A program made the position numbers and the translations under genes. From Bacteroidales bacterium UBA1195 (lineage in GTDB: Bacteria > Bacteroidota > Bacteroidia > Bacteroidales > WCHB1-69): a stretch of 52,148 bases of DNA. The stretch's first letter is position 1. Every line of letters begins with the position of its first letter. The notes beneath the pieces are model-generated. The model did no database searches. It was not told the DNA's origin and saw nothing but the letters and a program-made list of their open reading frames with translations. The DNA lies in contig DBYD01000066.1 in the NCBI GenBank assembly GCA_002309855.1, positions 1-52,148 on the forward strand, in the 5' to 3' direction. Of the stretch, positions 34,119 to 42,562 are shown in pieces.

Positions 34119-35816
34119 TTATATGCAGGTGGTGCGCAGGAAATCGGTGCAAGCCTCGAATGTTGGGAAGGTATGCTCCTCCGGCACCAGTTCCGGTATC
34201 ACCTTCATGGTCTTCAACATATACATCGGCTGTGGCTGGATTATAGTCATCAGCACCATCATCCCTTTGGCCTGCAAATCCTTGATGGCTGTCTCCATGG
34301 CATACAGGCCGGACTGGTCCATGAAACTGACCAGCCGCATACGGATAATGACAATCTTCACATTGTCCGGCACATCATGCATCACCTCCTGGAAACGTGT
34401 GATAGTGCCGAAAAAGATGGGGCCGTTAAGACGCTGCACATAAATTTTGTGCCTGATCTCCTGCGGCATGCCGCCCTCATCCTCCCAAGGGGACTCCTTG
34501 TCGAAATTGGTCATCTCGGCGGAGCTGTAGCCGCCCTCCACCAGATCGCTGGCCCGCTTCATGAAAAGCACGCAGGCAATCACCATTCCGATGCCGACCG
34601 CCGTCAGCAGGTCGACAAAAACAGTCACAAAGAAGACAATCAGCAGCACAACCGCATCCGCCCTCGGAATCTTGGGCAGATCCTTGAACCCCTTGAAATC
34701 GATGATGCCCCATCCCACTGTGATAAGGATGCCTGCAAGCACCGACAGCGGAATGAACTTAACCAGACCACCCAAACCAAGCATAACCGCAAGCAACAGC
34801 AGCGCATGGACCATGCCGCTGAGCCGCGTGCGCCCGCCGCTGCGCACATTCACCACTGTCCGCATTGTCGCGCCCGCACCGGGAAGACCGCAGAAGAGGC
34901 CGGCCACCGCATTGCCGATGCCCTGCCCTATCAGTTCACGGTTGCTGTTGTGCTTTGTCTTGGTGATATTGTCGGCCACCACACTCGTCAGCAGGGTGTC
35001 GATAGAACCCAAGCCGGCCAAAGTCAGTCCGGGAATGATTGCTGCTGTTAGCATGGCACCCCAATTAAGGCCGGTCCAGTCCATCCCATCCCGCAGGAAG
35101 AGCGGAAGCGGCATTCCGCCAGGAATGTCACCGATCACCAGCGTGTCAGAGATGTTACAAAAAAGCGAAATGACTGTCATAACCACCAGCGCCACCAGCG
35201 TGGCCGGAATCTTTTTGGTGACGTAAGGGAATAACAGGACAATAAGTATCGTCCCGATACCCAGCAGCAGCGCACCGAGGGAGACACCCTGCGCAACCGC
35301 CGCAGGTATGCCCATCAGCAGGTCAACCATGGTTCCCGAACCTTTCAGACCCACCAGCGGATACAATTGTTGCAGGATGATGATCACCCCGATGCCGCTC
35401 ATGAAGCCGGACAACACCGGATATGGAATATAGCGGACATATTTGCCCAGCTTTATGACTCCGAACAATATTTGGAACAGGCCGCAGAACAGTGCAGCCA
35501 ACGCCATGCTGACAAGCACGGCGGACAACGAGCCCTGACAGGCGGTGTAGGTTCCGCTTACGAGTGCAGCCGTCACCACCGTCATAGGACCGGTCGGGCC
35601 GCTAATCTGGCTTGGGGTTCCGCCGCCCAATGCGGCGAAAAAGCCGAGCATGATTGCGCCGGTCAGTCCCGCCAGCGCACCAAGGGATGCGGCGGAAGGG
35701 TCATTGATTCCGCCGAACGCCTGAATACCGAACGCCAATGCCAGCGGCAGCGCCACAATGCCTGCCGTCACACCTCCAAAGAGGTCACCTTTCAGATTCT
35801 TACCATTGAATGCCAT
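34119..35816 (-). CDS. SulP family inorganic anion transporter
   Basis: This is a 565-residue inner-membrane protein with about 12 helices and a cytoplasmic STAS domain. N-terminal NLKGDLFGGVTAGIVALPLALAFG is the SulP entry motif, QISGPTGPMTVV near residue 68 is the substrate-loop motif, and the STAS domain (about 435-560) has VKIVIIRMRLVSFMDQSGLYAME. Substrates in this family include sulfate, bicarbonate and other anions; which one is moved here cannot be told. A 24-bp tandem repeat and a possible repeat-peptide ORF lie upstream on the same strand. Confidence 0.93.
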   Translation of the reverse strand: MAFNGKNLKGDLFGGVTAGIVALPLALAFGIQAFGGINDPSAASLGALAGLTGAIMLGFFAALGGGTPSQISGPTGPMTVVTAALVSGTYTACQGSLSAVLVSMALAALFCGLFQILFGVIKLGKYVRYIPYPVLSGFMSGIGVIIILQQLYPLVGLKGSGTMVDLLMGIPAAVAQGVSLGALLLGIGTILIVLLFPYVTKKIPATLVALVVMTVISLFCNISDTLVIGDIPGGMPLPLFLRDGMDWTGLNWGAMLTAAIIPGLTLAGLGSIDTLLTSVVADNITKTKHNSNRELIGQGIGNAVAGLFCGLPGAGATMRTVVNVRSGGRTRLSGMVHALLLLAVMLGLGGLVKFIPLSVLAGILITVGWGIIDFKGFKDLPKIPRADAVVLLIVFFVTVFVDLLTAVGIGMVIACVLFMKRASDLVEGGYSSAEMTNFDKESPWEDEGGMPQEIRHKIYVQRLNGPIFFGTITRFQEVMHDVPDNVKIVIIRMRLVSFMDQSGLYAMETAIKDLQAKGMMVLMTIIQPQPMYMLKTMKVIPELVPEEHTFPTFEACTDFLRTTCI

Positions 35817-35899
35817 ACGATTCTAATTTTTACAGTTAACTGAATATCAGCAATTCTTGGCCTATACACACTCATTTGACTTACGATTTTTTAACAATG

Positions 35900-35907
35900 C
35901 AAATATA
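35900..35907 (-). promoter_or_regulatory. -7 promoter box for the SulP gene
   Basis: Minus-strand TATATTTG fits TAnnTTTG and lies 83 bp before the SulP ATG and 8 bp after the stop of the repeat ORF. Its approach (TTTGAAAAAATGG then the box) resembles the Xre promoter, which has TTTGAAAAAATGT before TATCTTTG. Confidence 0.45.
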
Positions 35908-35915
35908 CCATTTTT

Positions 35916-36035
35916 TCAAATACCACGGCATTTGGACACAAAAATACCACGGCACTTGGACACAAAAACACCACGGCATTTGGACGCAAAAACACCACGG
36001 CACTTGGACGCAAAATCACCACGGCACTTGGACAT
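35916..36035 (-). CDS. Possible 39-residue repeat peptide ORF upstream of SulP
   Basis: The minus strand from ATG 36035 to TGA 35916 is exactly filled by the 24-bp tandem repeat. It encodes M, then SKCRGDFA, SKCRGVFA, SKCRGVFV, SKCRGIFV and a final SKCRGI. The start codon is fused to the first unit and the stop falls right after the last. AAG/AAA alternation is synonymous, and other changes are V/I or A/V apart from one Asp. Translation is unproven: there is no ribosome binding site, and the ORF may simply be a by-product of repeat length divisible by three. Confidence 0.3.
   Translation of the reverse strand: MSKCRGDFASKCRGVFASKCRGVFVSKCRGIFVSKCRGI
35921..36035. repeat. 24-bp tandem repeat, about 4.8 copies
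   Basis: Units start at 35921, 35945, 35969, 35993 and 36017, exactly 24 bp apart, each close to TACCACGGCATTTGGACACA plus AAAA. Variation is T/C at the first base, ATTTGG/ACTTGG, and ACACA/ACGCA. There are no spacers, so it is a minisatellite rather than CRISPR. It lies between the divergent SulP gene and the DUF3089 gene. Confidence 0.9.
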
Positions 36036-36107
36036 GGATTTTTTTTCACACAATAATAATAAAATGACATCCGGGAACGTATTATGGAAAAACATCTGCA
36101 AAACTAA

Positions 36108-37082
36108 ATGAACAGAAACATGTACGGAAAACTGTTTGCCATAATCATGCTGATATGCAGCATCACCTCCTGCCGGAAACCGGTACCCGTCCCCACCCCG
36201 CCGGACTACACCGACAGCACCCAATGGTACATCATTGACCGGAAAGCCGATGCCGACCTCTTCTACATCATCTCCACCGAAACCGGCGACTATAACGTCT
36301 CAAAAAAGGTGGTCCGCCATTATGCCGACACCTATGACGAACGGCTGCGCACACCGATGCGCGGCGAGATGGAGGGTGTGGCGAAACTGCTGTCCGGCAA
36401 CCTGAACTATTTTTCCCCCTACTACCGGCAATGCACCATGGAGAGCTTCACCGCCGACAGTCTTGTAAATGAAAGGATCCCGCTGGCAATGGAGGATGTT
36501 CGGAAGGCGTTCGACCATTACATGAAACATCTGAACAACGGTCGTCCCTTCATCCTGGCCGGTTTCAGCCAGGGCGCAATTGCGGTGGTGGAACTGCTCA
36601 AGCACATGGATGCGGAGAGCCGCTCCCGCATGGTCGCCGCATATGTGATCGGCTGGAAGGTGACCGGAGAGGACATTGCCGCCGCACCGCAAATACGTGC
36701 GGCACAGGACAGTGCGGACATCGGCGTCACCATCTGCTACAACACTGTCCGCGCCAACGGAGATGCAATCCCGCTTATCAGCGAAGGCAACATCATGGCC
36801 ATCAATCCGGTCAGTTGGAGCACAAGCGGCGAACCGGCCAGAATGGTCTCCCCTCTCTCCGGCGACACGCTGACACTCACTTTGGACACATTGTCACGGC
36901 TGCTGATTCTTGATGGATACACAGGTAACGACTACATGTTGCCTCTGATCGGCCGGGAGGGCAACTACCACCGGCTGGAGATATCCCTTTACAGCGACTG
37001 CCTGCGCCGCAACATGGCGTTGCGCGCCCGCCGCCACCATTCACTGTCAGACACCATTAACTCAAAACATGACAACAACTGA
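36108..37082 (+). CDS. DUF3089 lipoprotein, alpha/beta-hydrolase type
   Basis: This is a 324-residue protein with a lipoprotein signal (residues 1-22, lipobox SITSC, Cys22), so it is membrane anchored. DUF3089 proteins have an alpha/beta-hydrolase fold. The nucleophile elbow is AGFSQGAIAV with Ser154, preceded by the family pattern YFSPYYRQ near residue 101 and DVRKAFDHYMKHLNNGRPFIL. The later ICYNTVRANGDA and INPVSW segments also fit. It may be an esterase or peptidase; the substrate is unknown. Its last 14 bp overlap the start of the next gene, suggesting joint function. Confidence 0.82.
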   Translation: MNRNMYGKLFAIIMLICSITSCRKPVPVPTPPDYTDSTQWYIIDRKADADLFYIISTETGDYNVSKKVVRHYADTYDERLRTPMRGEMEGVAKLLSGNLNYFSPYYRQCTMESFTADSLVNERIPLAMEDVRKAFDHYMKHLNNGRPFILAGFSQGAIAVVELLKHMDAESRSRMVAAYVIGWKVTGEDIAAAPQIRAAQDSADIGVTICYNTVRANGDAIPLISEGNIMAINPVSWSTSGEPARMVSPLSGDTLTLTLDTLSRLLILDGYTGNDYMLPLIGREGNYHRLEISLYSDCLRRNMALRARRHHSLSDTINSKHDNN

Positions 37083-39393
37083 AAAACATACCGGAAAGAA
37101 AAGGACCGCAATCATCGTGGCTGGAGCATTGCTCATTGCGACCACAATCGCATTGCTGCTGCCACGCACCAGAGTGGCAGAGACCATCCAGCGGCAGGCA
37201 GCCAAGATACGGCGCACGGAATACATTCCGCAACAGCGGAACGAGATTGAAAAGACAATTGCCTACAACAAAATGGATTCCCTCCACTCCCTGTTCCGAA
37301 ACAGTTTCCGTTTCCACTACCAGGGCATCGGCAGGGCGGACTTTCCAGACAGCAGCCGGCTGCTCATGATTTCCGAACCGCCTCCATATTTTGAAGCGGA
37401 CAGCCTGACCTCAATATTCAAGGGGTTCAACATCAGGATTGAACGAAAAAAACACCGTATCGGTTATGACGGCCACATCACCGATTTGCTTGTGACAATT
37501 GAAAACGCCACGGAGGAGAACATGCGCAATAGAATCCGCAAACTTTCCGAAGCACTATACTATTCTGATTACAAATGCCCTGTAATTCAGCTGCAACAGC
37601 CGGGCAAACGGCGATATTTCACCAAGAACCGGCTGGACTACCGACTCTCCCTGCAGGAAATCAACAATTGGTTTCTGGAGGAGCCGGAATTGTTCATCCG
37701 ACTGGAGGATACCACAAAACGGTATAATCTGCAGGAACTGCTTGACAAAAGGCAGTACGGACGCTATTTCAGTCTTTCTCCGGGATTTGTTGTGTGGATT
37801 ATCCCAAAACACCACGACCTTTCAGAACATTTGGAGGAGATACGCCCCTTCACGCTGGATGCGGACCTGATCCTGGCCGCCATTTCGGACAGTGCAAGCC
37901 TGGCAATAATCGGAAGGGAACGTGAAGCCACCCTGGAGGAGCTTCCGCCGTTGCAGGTGGAAACCATACTGCTGCTTGCCTCCATCCGCGACAAGGAGCT
38001 CTCCCAAAGCCTTGACATCAACGACCTCATGGCAGGAAAAATGGGAAACGGCAGGGACTGGTGCCCCACTTATTTGAGCAAAGAACTTGAGAACACGGAG
38101 TTCGGTGACCTTCTCACCATGACGGACGTCATCCTTAAAGACTGGTCGGAAAGCGGAACAATCCAGGAGGCCTATTACCGTTATCCCCATCCGGGATACT
38201 ACCCTTTTCCAAGACCGCTGTTTGAGTGGCTCGGAGTGGAGCAGCTGGTATATAACTGGAACACTGATGATGCAATGTTCGCAATCGACAGGGACGGCAA
38301 GACAATCTACGCACCAAACCGTACCGGCGCACTACCTGTCTCATACTTTCTTTCGCAGGAACGCTCCACCTCCCCCGGACGCAAGTACGAACAGAAAGCT
38401 TATGGCTATTTTGCCGGCACCGGAAACACAGACCTTGCAAGAGTTGTCCAATATACCATACTGTACCAGTTATTTATAGACAACGATATCCGCTACGGAG
38501 GGAGGCTTGAAAACGCTTTTCCGAAGAACAAGCCATACCTTCTTGCCAATCCTGTAAAAAGACTGTTGGAACAGATCACCGCCCTTTCGGAGGATTCAAT
38601 CCGACACATTTCAGAATCCGTAATGCGGCAGCAGTTTGAAGGGTTCCATCGTGCACGGATTCTGAAAGAGATTGCCGAAGCTGATGAGAAATACGGAATG
38701 CAGCATAGCGATGAGGAGAAAGAGGAGATTTGCCGGCGTGTACTTAACGACCAGAAGCAGGCGTTAGTACAACAATTCCGGCAGGTACGGCAGCTGATTA
38801 CATCCCTTTCGGAAGAAGAACGCACAAGACTTGAACGCTTTCTGGCATATCCACGAGGCACACGTGTCCGCGATGCTGCAACATACCGCACATACAGGCA
38901 GGCCGAGACTGTCAAGAAACTGTTCCATATGATGGGGAAAAACCATATGGCTCTCATCGGAACGGAACTGAAGGATGTAAGGAACAGTTATTGCGCACAG
39001 TTGGCAGACAAGTCCGCCCCATACCTGAAAACACCGTCATGTGTGGTCACTTTCCACGATTTCCATACCACCGGCGGGCACAACCTCTCCTCAAAAATCC
39101 ATAGGGTCAATTCCATGACAGGATACCGTTCATCCGGTGCCGGAACATCAACGGAATATTACCCTGCACCACAACAGGATAAAGCCGGAACAGTACCGGA
39201 TAAAAACACGTCCGTTCCGGAAAAGGCCACACCACCTGTCACGAAAAAGAACACGACAACTCCGGATAAAAACACTGGCTCAAAGACAACAGCCTCTAAA
39301 CCGACCTCCCCAAAAAGCAGCCGAACCACCTCCGGAGTGCGCAGCCGCAGCAGCGTCATTCCGGCAAACCCCCGCACAAATCGGGGATTGTAA
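37069..39393 (+). CDS. Large hypothetical membrane-anchored protein
   Basis: This is a 774-residue protein with one N-terminal membrane helix (about residues 12-31) and a long extracytoplasmic part. I do not recognise a family. The first 200 residues are mixed alpha/beta; a middle region (about 380-470) reads YYRYPHPGYYPFPRPLFEWL and YNWNTDDAMFAIDRDGKTIY; the region about 500-650 is helical and charged; and the last 100 residues are a Thr/Lys/Pro-rich low-complexity tail (TPPVTKKNTTTPDKNTGSK) ending in a basic segment. It overlaps the DUF3089 gene by 14 bp and is the only other gene in that operon. Confidence 0.7.
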   Translation: MTTTEKHTGKKRTAIIVAGALLIATTIALLLPRTRVAETIQRQAAKIRRTEYIPQQRNEIEKTIAYNKMDSLHSLFRNSFRFHYQGIGRADFPDSSRLLMISEPPPYFEADSLTSIFKGFNIRIERKKHRIGYDGHITDLLVTIENATEENMRNRIRKLSEALYYSDYKCPVIQLQQPGKRRYFTKNRLDYRLSLQEINNWFLEEPELFIRLEDTTKRYNLQELLDKRQYGRYFSLSPGFVVWIIPKHHDLSEHLEEIRPFTLDADLILAAISDSASLAIIGREREATLEELPPLQVETILLLASIRDKELSQSLDINDLMAGKMGNGRDWCPTYLSKELENTEFGDLLTMTDVILKDWSESGTIQEAYYRYPHPGYYPFPRPLFEWLGVEQLVYNWNTDDAMFAIDRDGKTIYAPNRTGALPVSYFLSQERSTSPGRKYEQKAYGYFAGTGNTDLARVVQYTILYQLFIDNDIRYGGRLENAFPKNKPYLLANPVKRLLEQITALSEDSIRHISESVMRQQFEGFHRARILKEIAEADEKYGMQHSDEEKEEICRRVLNDQKQALVQQFRQVRQLITSLSEEERTRLERFLAYPRGTRVRDAATYRTYRQAETVKKLFHMMGKNHMALIGTELKDVRNSYCAQLADKSAPYLKTPSCVVTFHDFHTTGGHNLSSKIHRVNSMTGYRSSGAGTSTEYYPAPQQDKAGTVPDKNTSVPEKATPPVTKKNTTTPDKNTGSKTTASKPTSPKSSRTTSGVRSRSSVIPANPRTNRGL

Positions 39394-39465
39394 CACGATG
39401 GGATTGTCGTTTGTCGAGAAACAGCCGCAAAAGCTGCCGTCAAGGTAAAGTACTGTTCCGCTGTC

Positions 39466-40794
39466 TCAAATCGCCCTTTTCCGCCAGTCGGCCTTCCATA
39501 TATATAGGAAAGAGATGGCACCCATGATGATATCATAGAACCACTCGGCGGTCCAGACACTGCTGATGGGGGAAGTTTTTGTCATAAGATAGACGTAGGC
39601 GATGTATAAGATGAGCACGCCGAACTCCAGTGCCATTGCTGCAGAGGTGTTGCCTGTACCGGACACCGCCTCGAAATAAATCATACTTACAGCCCCAAAG
39701 ATGGTGGCGAGACATATAACATAAATTGAAGGGATGGAAGCATTTACCAAATTCATATCATCGGTGTAGATACGCAATATCAAGTCTGGGAGAATTGCCG
39801 TGGCTACTGCCAAAACCAAGGAGCAGAAAAAGGCGTTTTTTACCACTTTCGCAAGCATTGCCATCACCTCGTCCCCCTTTCCCTCTCCGATGATGCGGCT
39901 TGTGAGCGTGTTGGCCGTGGCGGCGAAGGCAAAGACCGGAATGATGAGAATCATATAGGTGCTGCGCACCACCGACGAAACACCTATGGCCGTCTCGCCC
40001 ATCTTTTCAATCAGGATGAAAAAGACAAACCATGCACCGAAAGAGAAGAGCCGCTGGATCATACATGGAAAAGCAACCTTCAGGATGCTACCCATCAACG
40101 CGGGCTGGAGCCTGTGCCTGCGGAACATACCATATTCCTCATGAGGAATGGTGAAAAAGGTATATATCCAGAAAAAGCAGAAGGCCGCGAATTCCGCCAT
40201 CAGCGAAGCCAGTGCCGCACCGCCGATGCCCATACCGGACAAACCAAAATGTCCGAAAATCAGACACCAGTCAAGGAAAATGTTGACCACTGCCATAAGC
40301 AGCGTGGAATAGGTGATGACTTTGGTGTTGCTGATGCCCACATAAAACGAACGGAACAAAAAGTTGAACACTACGAATATAATTCCGAATCGTCTTATAT
40401 TCAAATATTCAATAGATGAATTGCAGATATTTTCGGATTCGATGATAATCCGCATCAACCCTTCGCTGAAAAAAAAGAGGATGCCCAGCAGCAGGATACC
40501 CAGCAACAGGACAAAAAAAAGGCCATGTGTGAAGATTACCCCAATCTGCTTCAGGTTGCCTTCACCGAACCGGCGGGCGATAAATATCTGTATCCCCACC
40601 GCAAAACCCATAGCCAGCGTGGTGAACACATAATAGAAGAGCCCAGCCATCATCGATGCGCTCAACTCAATGGTCCCCAAATGCCCCAGAAAGGCCGTAT
40701 CGGTAAAGGTTATGATGGTCTGTGCGAGGTTACCCAGCATGATGGGATAGGCAATGCGCCAGATTTCGCGGTTGGTGATGGAGGTCTTCAACAT
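39466..40794 (-). CDS. MATE family efflux transporter
   Basis: This is a 442-residue protein with about 12 membrane helices from ATG 40794. The start WRIAYPIMLGNLAQTIITFTDTAFLGHLG is the family's N-terminal helix with the conserved Pro and Asp, followed by GFAVGIQIFIARRFGEGN, and the second half repeats the pattern (IPVFAFAATANTLTSRIIGEGKGDE). MATE proteins export cationic compounds in exchange for Na+ or H+. The substrate is unknown. A possible 60-codon repeat ORF ends 7 bases inside its start (TGA at 40790-40788). Confidence 0.92.
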   Translation of the reverse strand: MLKTSITNREIWRIAYPIMLGNLAQTIITFTDTAFLGHLGTIELSASMMAGLFYYVFTTLAMGFAVGIQIFIARRFGEGNLKQIGVIFTHGLFFVLLLGILLLGILFFFSEGLMRIIIESENICNSSIEYLNIRRFGIIFVVFNFLFRSFYVGISNTKVITYSTLLMAVVNIFLDWCLIFGHFGLSGMGIGGAALASLMAEFAAFCFFWIYTFFTIPHEEYGMFRRHRLQPALMGSILKVAFPCMIQRLFSFGAWFVFFILIEKMGETAIGVSSVVRSTYMILIIPVFAFAATANTLTSRIIGEGKGDEVMAMLAKVVKNAFFCSLVLAVATAILPDLILRIYTDDMNLVNASIPSIYVICLATIFGAVSMIYFEAVSGTGNTSAAMALEFGVLILYIAYVYLMTKTSPISSVWTAEWFYDIIMGAISFLYIWKADWRKRAI

Positions 40795-40970
40795 GTTTTC
40801 TTTTTTTTTAATAACACAGAAAAGCATTTTTTATTGCACCGGAATTGCAAAAACCTGATTGACACACTCATTTTCTGCAAAACACCACTTATTCCATATT
40901 TTTTGATGTCAAAAATACCACTTATTCCGTTTTTCAAGACGCGAAAAACACCACTTATTCCGTTTTTCAC
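40788..40970 (-). CDS. Possible 60-residue repeat peptide ORF upstream of the MATE gene
   Basis: The minus strand is open from a GTG at 40970 to TGA 40788. The first 33 codons are three 11-residue units: KNGISGVFRVL, KNGISGIFDIK, KYGISGVLQKM; then a basic tail ending KKKKTC. The GTG overlaps the DUF1294 stop (GTGA), and the ORF stop overlaps the MATE ATG, so the frame links both genes. Each unit has G-V/I-F, as in the repeat ORF before SulP. The start is not ATG and expression is unproven. Confidence 0.3.
   Translation of the reverse strand: MKNGISGVFRVLKNGISGIFDIKKYGISGVLQKMSVSIRFLQFRCNKKCFSVLLKKKKTC
40880..40968. repeat. 33-bp tandem repeat, three copies
   Basis: The core ACCACTTATTCC occurs at 40884, 40917 and 40950, exactly 33 bp apart, within longer units of the type AAACACCACTTATTCCGTTT. 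The first copy has diverged most. As at 35921-36035, the unit length is a multiple of three, the plus strand carries the AAAA-xACCAC core, and the array lies upstream of a leftward transporter gene. Confidence 0.85.
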
Positions 40971-41305
40971 CCCCTTCCCCATACGGCCAGCAGAACAATG
41001 GCTATCTGGGCCATCAGTATCAGCGGGATGCCGTAGCGGAACTTTTTGTGCAGGGTTTTGTGGTGCCAGAGCTTCATTCCAAGCCATGCACCGATGCTGC
41101 CGCCGACAGCGGCCAGCCACAGCAATGTAGCCTCCGGAACCCGCCATCTCGCCCGTTTTGACTTGAATTTGTCAATGCCGTAAATGAAGAATGTGACCAA
41201 ATTGACGGCAACAAGGTAAAGCAAAGCGACATGAAGAATGCCAAAACCATTCATTGTCGCACCAGCAGCGGCAAAGATTCCCGGTATCATCTGCGTTTTA
41301 ATCAT
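40967..41305 (-). CDS. DUF1294 family small membrane protein
   Basis: This is a 112-residue protein with three hydrophobic helices. DUF1294 signature: FFIYGIDKFKSKRARWRVPEATLLWLAAVGGSIGAWLGMKLWHHKT (about residues 40-86), where D-K and R-x-PE and the GGS.GA.lGM loop are conserved. I choose ATG 41305 because AGGAG lies 10 bases upstream, a rare good ribosome binding site in this window; an ATG at 41254 would give a 95-residue form. The function of the family is unknown. Its stop overlaps the repeat array. Confidence 0.82.
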   Translation of the reverse strand: MIKTQMIPGIFAAAGATMNGFGILHVALLYLVAVNLVTFFIYGIDKFKSKRARWRVPEATLLWLAAVGGSIGAWLGMKLWHHKTLHKKFRYGIPLILMAQIAIVLLAVWGRG

Positions 41306-41445
41306 GGTAATCGCTCTCCTTCCATTCAAATTTCACCTATTCCGTTAACAATATGAAAGTGCATTTTATTGTGCCAATGAAAAAATATTTGGCGGAAACG
41401 CAATAATTCCGGAAAGATGGCGTTAAAATCCAAAATAGATATAAT

Positions 41446-41667
41446 ATGCCAACAACACAATTAAATTCAGCACAGTTAAACATTCTGAACCTGATGTCAT
41501 ATATTGACACCGAACAGGAACAGAAAGAGTTGCAGGACATTTTGCTCCAATTCTACCGTCAGAAGACTGACCGGCTTTTGCTCCAGTTTCAAAAAGAGAA
41601 CGACATAACCCAACAGACACTTGATGACTGGTCATGCCAGCATGAAAGAACACCATACAACAGATGA
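41446..41667 (+). CDS. Putative antitoxin of the PIN toxin pair
   Basis: This is a 73-residue, Gln-rich, mostly helical protein (LNILNLMSYIDTEQEQKELQDI, LQFYRQKTDRLLLQF). It precedes the PIN-domain gene and overlaps it by 4 bp (ATGA), the usual order and coupling for type II toxin-antitoxin pairs. No ribbon-helix-helix or AbrB fold is obvious to me, so the DNA-binding mode is unclear. The antitoxin role rests on position and size. The 140 bp upstream contain no other gene. Confidence 0.7.
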   Translation: MPTTQLNSAQLNILNLMSYIDTEQEQKELQDILLQFYRQKTDRLLLQFQKENDITQQTLDDWSCQHERTPYNR

Positions 41668-42077
41668 AAATAGTTCTTGACACAAACTGCCTCGTCAACA
41701 TCATTATGCCAGGGTCGTACAACAATGACATCTGGCTGGCTTTCCGTGCAGGAAAATATACGCTGTGCGTTACAAACGAAATCCTTTTTGAATATCACGA
41801 GATACTTGCGAAACGGTACAACAATCTCATTGCAAACACCGTACTTAAAGAGTTGGTTGAAACTCCGAACATTGAGCGTATCAACCCCACTTTCCGTTTT
41901 AATTTAATCACTGCCGACCCTGACGACAACAAATTTGTTGACTGTGCAATCACAGCGGGCGCCACATATATTGTAAGTAATGACCGCCACTTCAGTGAAC
42001 TCAGGAATTACAATTTTCCAAAGGTTGATGTACGTACACTCACCGAATTTCTGAAAATCATTAAAAGCATGCAATAA
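41664..42077 (+). CDS. PIN-domain toxin of a type II toxin-antitoxin system
   Basis: This is a 137-residue PIN domain of the toxin-component family with the start KIVLDTNCLVNII (Asp6, Asn8). Acidic residues sit at the expected places: E in TNEILFEYHEIL near residue 43, DPDDNKFVDCAI with the central Asp near 93-97, and SNDRHFSEL at the end. PIN toxins are magnesium-dependent RNases that cut tRNA, rRNA or mRNA. All four acidic positions appear present, so it should be active. It is coupled to the 41446 gene. Confidence 0.88.
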   Translation: MKIVLDTNCLVNIIMPGSYNNDIWLAFRAGKYTLCVTNEILFEYHEILAKRYNNLIANTVLKELVETPNIERINPTFRFNLITADPDDNKFVDCAITAGATYIVSNDRHFSELRNYNFPKVDVRTLTEFLKIIKSMQ

Positions 42078-42088
42078 CAACCCACACC

Positions 42089-42544
42089 ATGAAGAAACTT
42101 CTGACAATATGCGTGATGCTGATTGCAATGACCGTCATGACAAATTGCAAGAGCGGAACGGATAACAACACAGATACCACGATTGCTGCAGACACAACAA
42201 CTGATTGCATTCCGTTGTTCGATTCATTGGTATACGATGAAAACGGCATTGCCGAAATTAAAGACCTGACCATCATTATAAAAGATTATAGAAAATACGA
42301 TTTTCCTGAAGATGCCCCTGTTTATACTTGGAAAAAGAATGGAACCGCTCTTGCTTTTGATCACTGCGGCAAGGAATATTACATTCCTCTTGATGCTTAC
42401 CTTGTTTGGTTTGACAGCATAGAATTGCCAGACACAGCAATAGTTAGTATTAAAGTATGGAGAGATTATAAAGAACATGGACATCCGTTTGCTGTAATAC
42501 AGGAACGTATTAAACTTTATCACGGAGGTTTGGGCATCGAATAA
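42089..42544 (+). CDS. Hypothetical lipoprotein
   Basis: This is a 151-residue protein with a clear lipoprotein signal: MKKLLTICVMLIAMTVMTNC, lipobox VMTNC, Cys20. A Thr/Asp-rich linker (about 21-40) leads to a small mixed domain with YDENGIAEIKDLTIIIKDYR and a stretch EYYIPLDAYLVWFDSIELPD. I do not recognise the family. It is 11 bp after the PIN gene and 18 bp before the preA-like gene, so it may be co-transcribed with either. Confidence 0.75.
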   Translation: MKKLLTICVMLIAMTVMTNCKSGTDNNTDTTIAADTTTDCIPLFDSLVYDENGIAEIKDLTIIIKDYRKYDFPEDAPVYTWKKNGTALAFDHCGKEYYIPLDAYLVWFDSIELPDTAIVSIKVWRDYKEHGHPFAVIQERIKLYHGGLGIE

Positions 42545-42562
42545 GATAGAACCGACAGCAAC

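Noticed and set aside
34083..35051. 322-codon plus-strand ORF across SulP
   Set aside because: It is antisense to a clear SulP gene, with His/Gln-rich composition typical of shadow frames.
35921..36035. CRISPR array
   Set aside because: Units are directly adjacent with no unique spacers, and no cas genes are present.
35857..36111. Plus-strand ORF of repeated PRHLDTK units
   Set aside because: It is the other-strand reading of the 24-bp array, its start and stop do not coincide with the array, and it precedes no gene in a coupled way. The minus-strand reading is tighter.
40525..41130. Plus-strand ORF spanning the 33-bp array
   Set aside because: It is antisense to the MATE and DUF1294 genes for most of its length and shows no family pattern.
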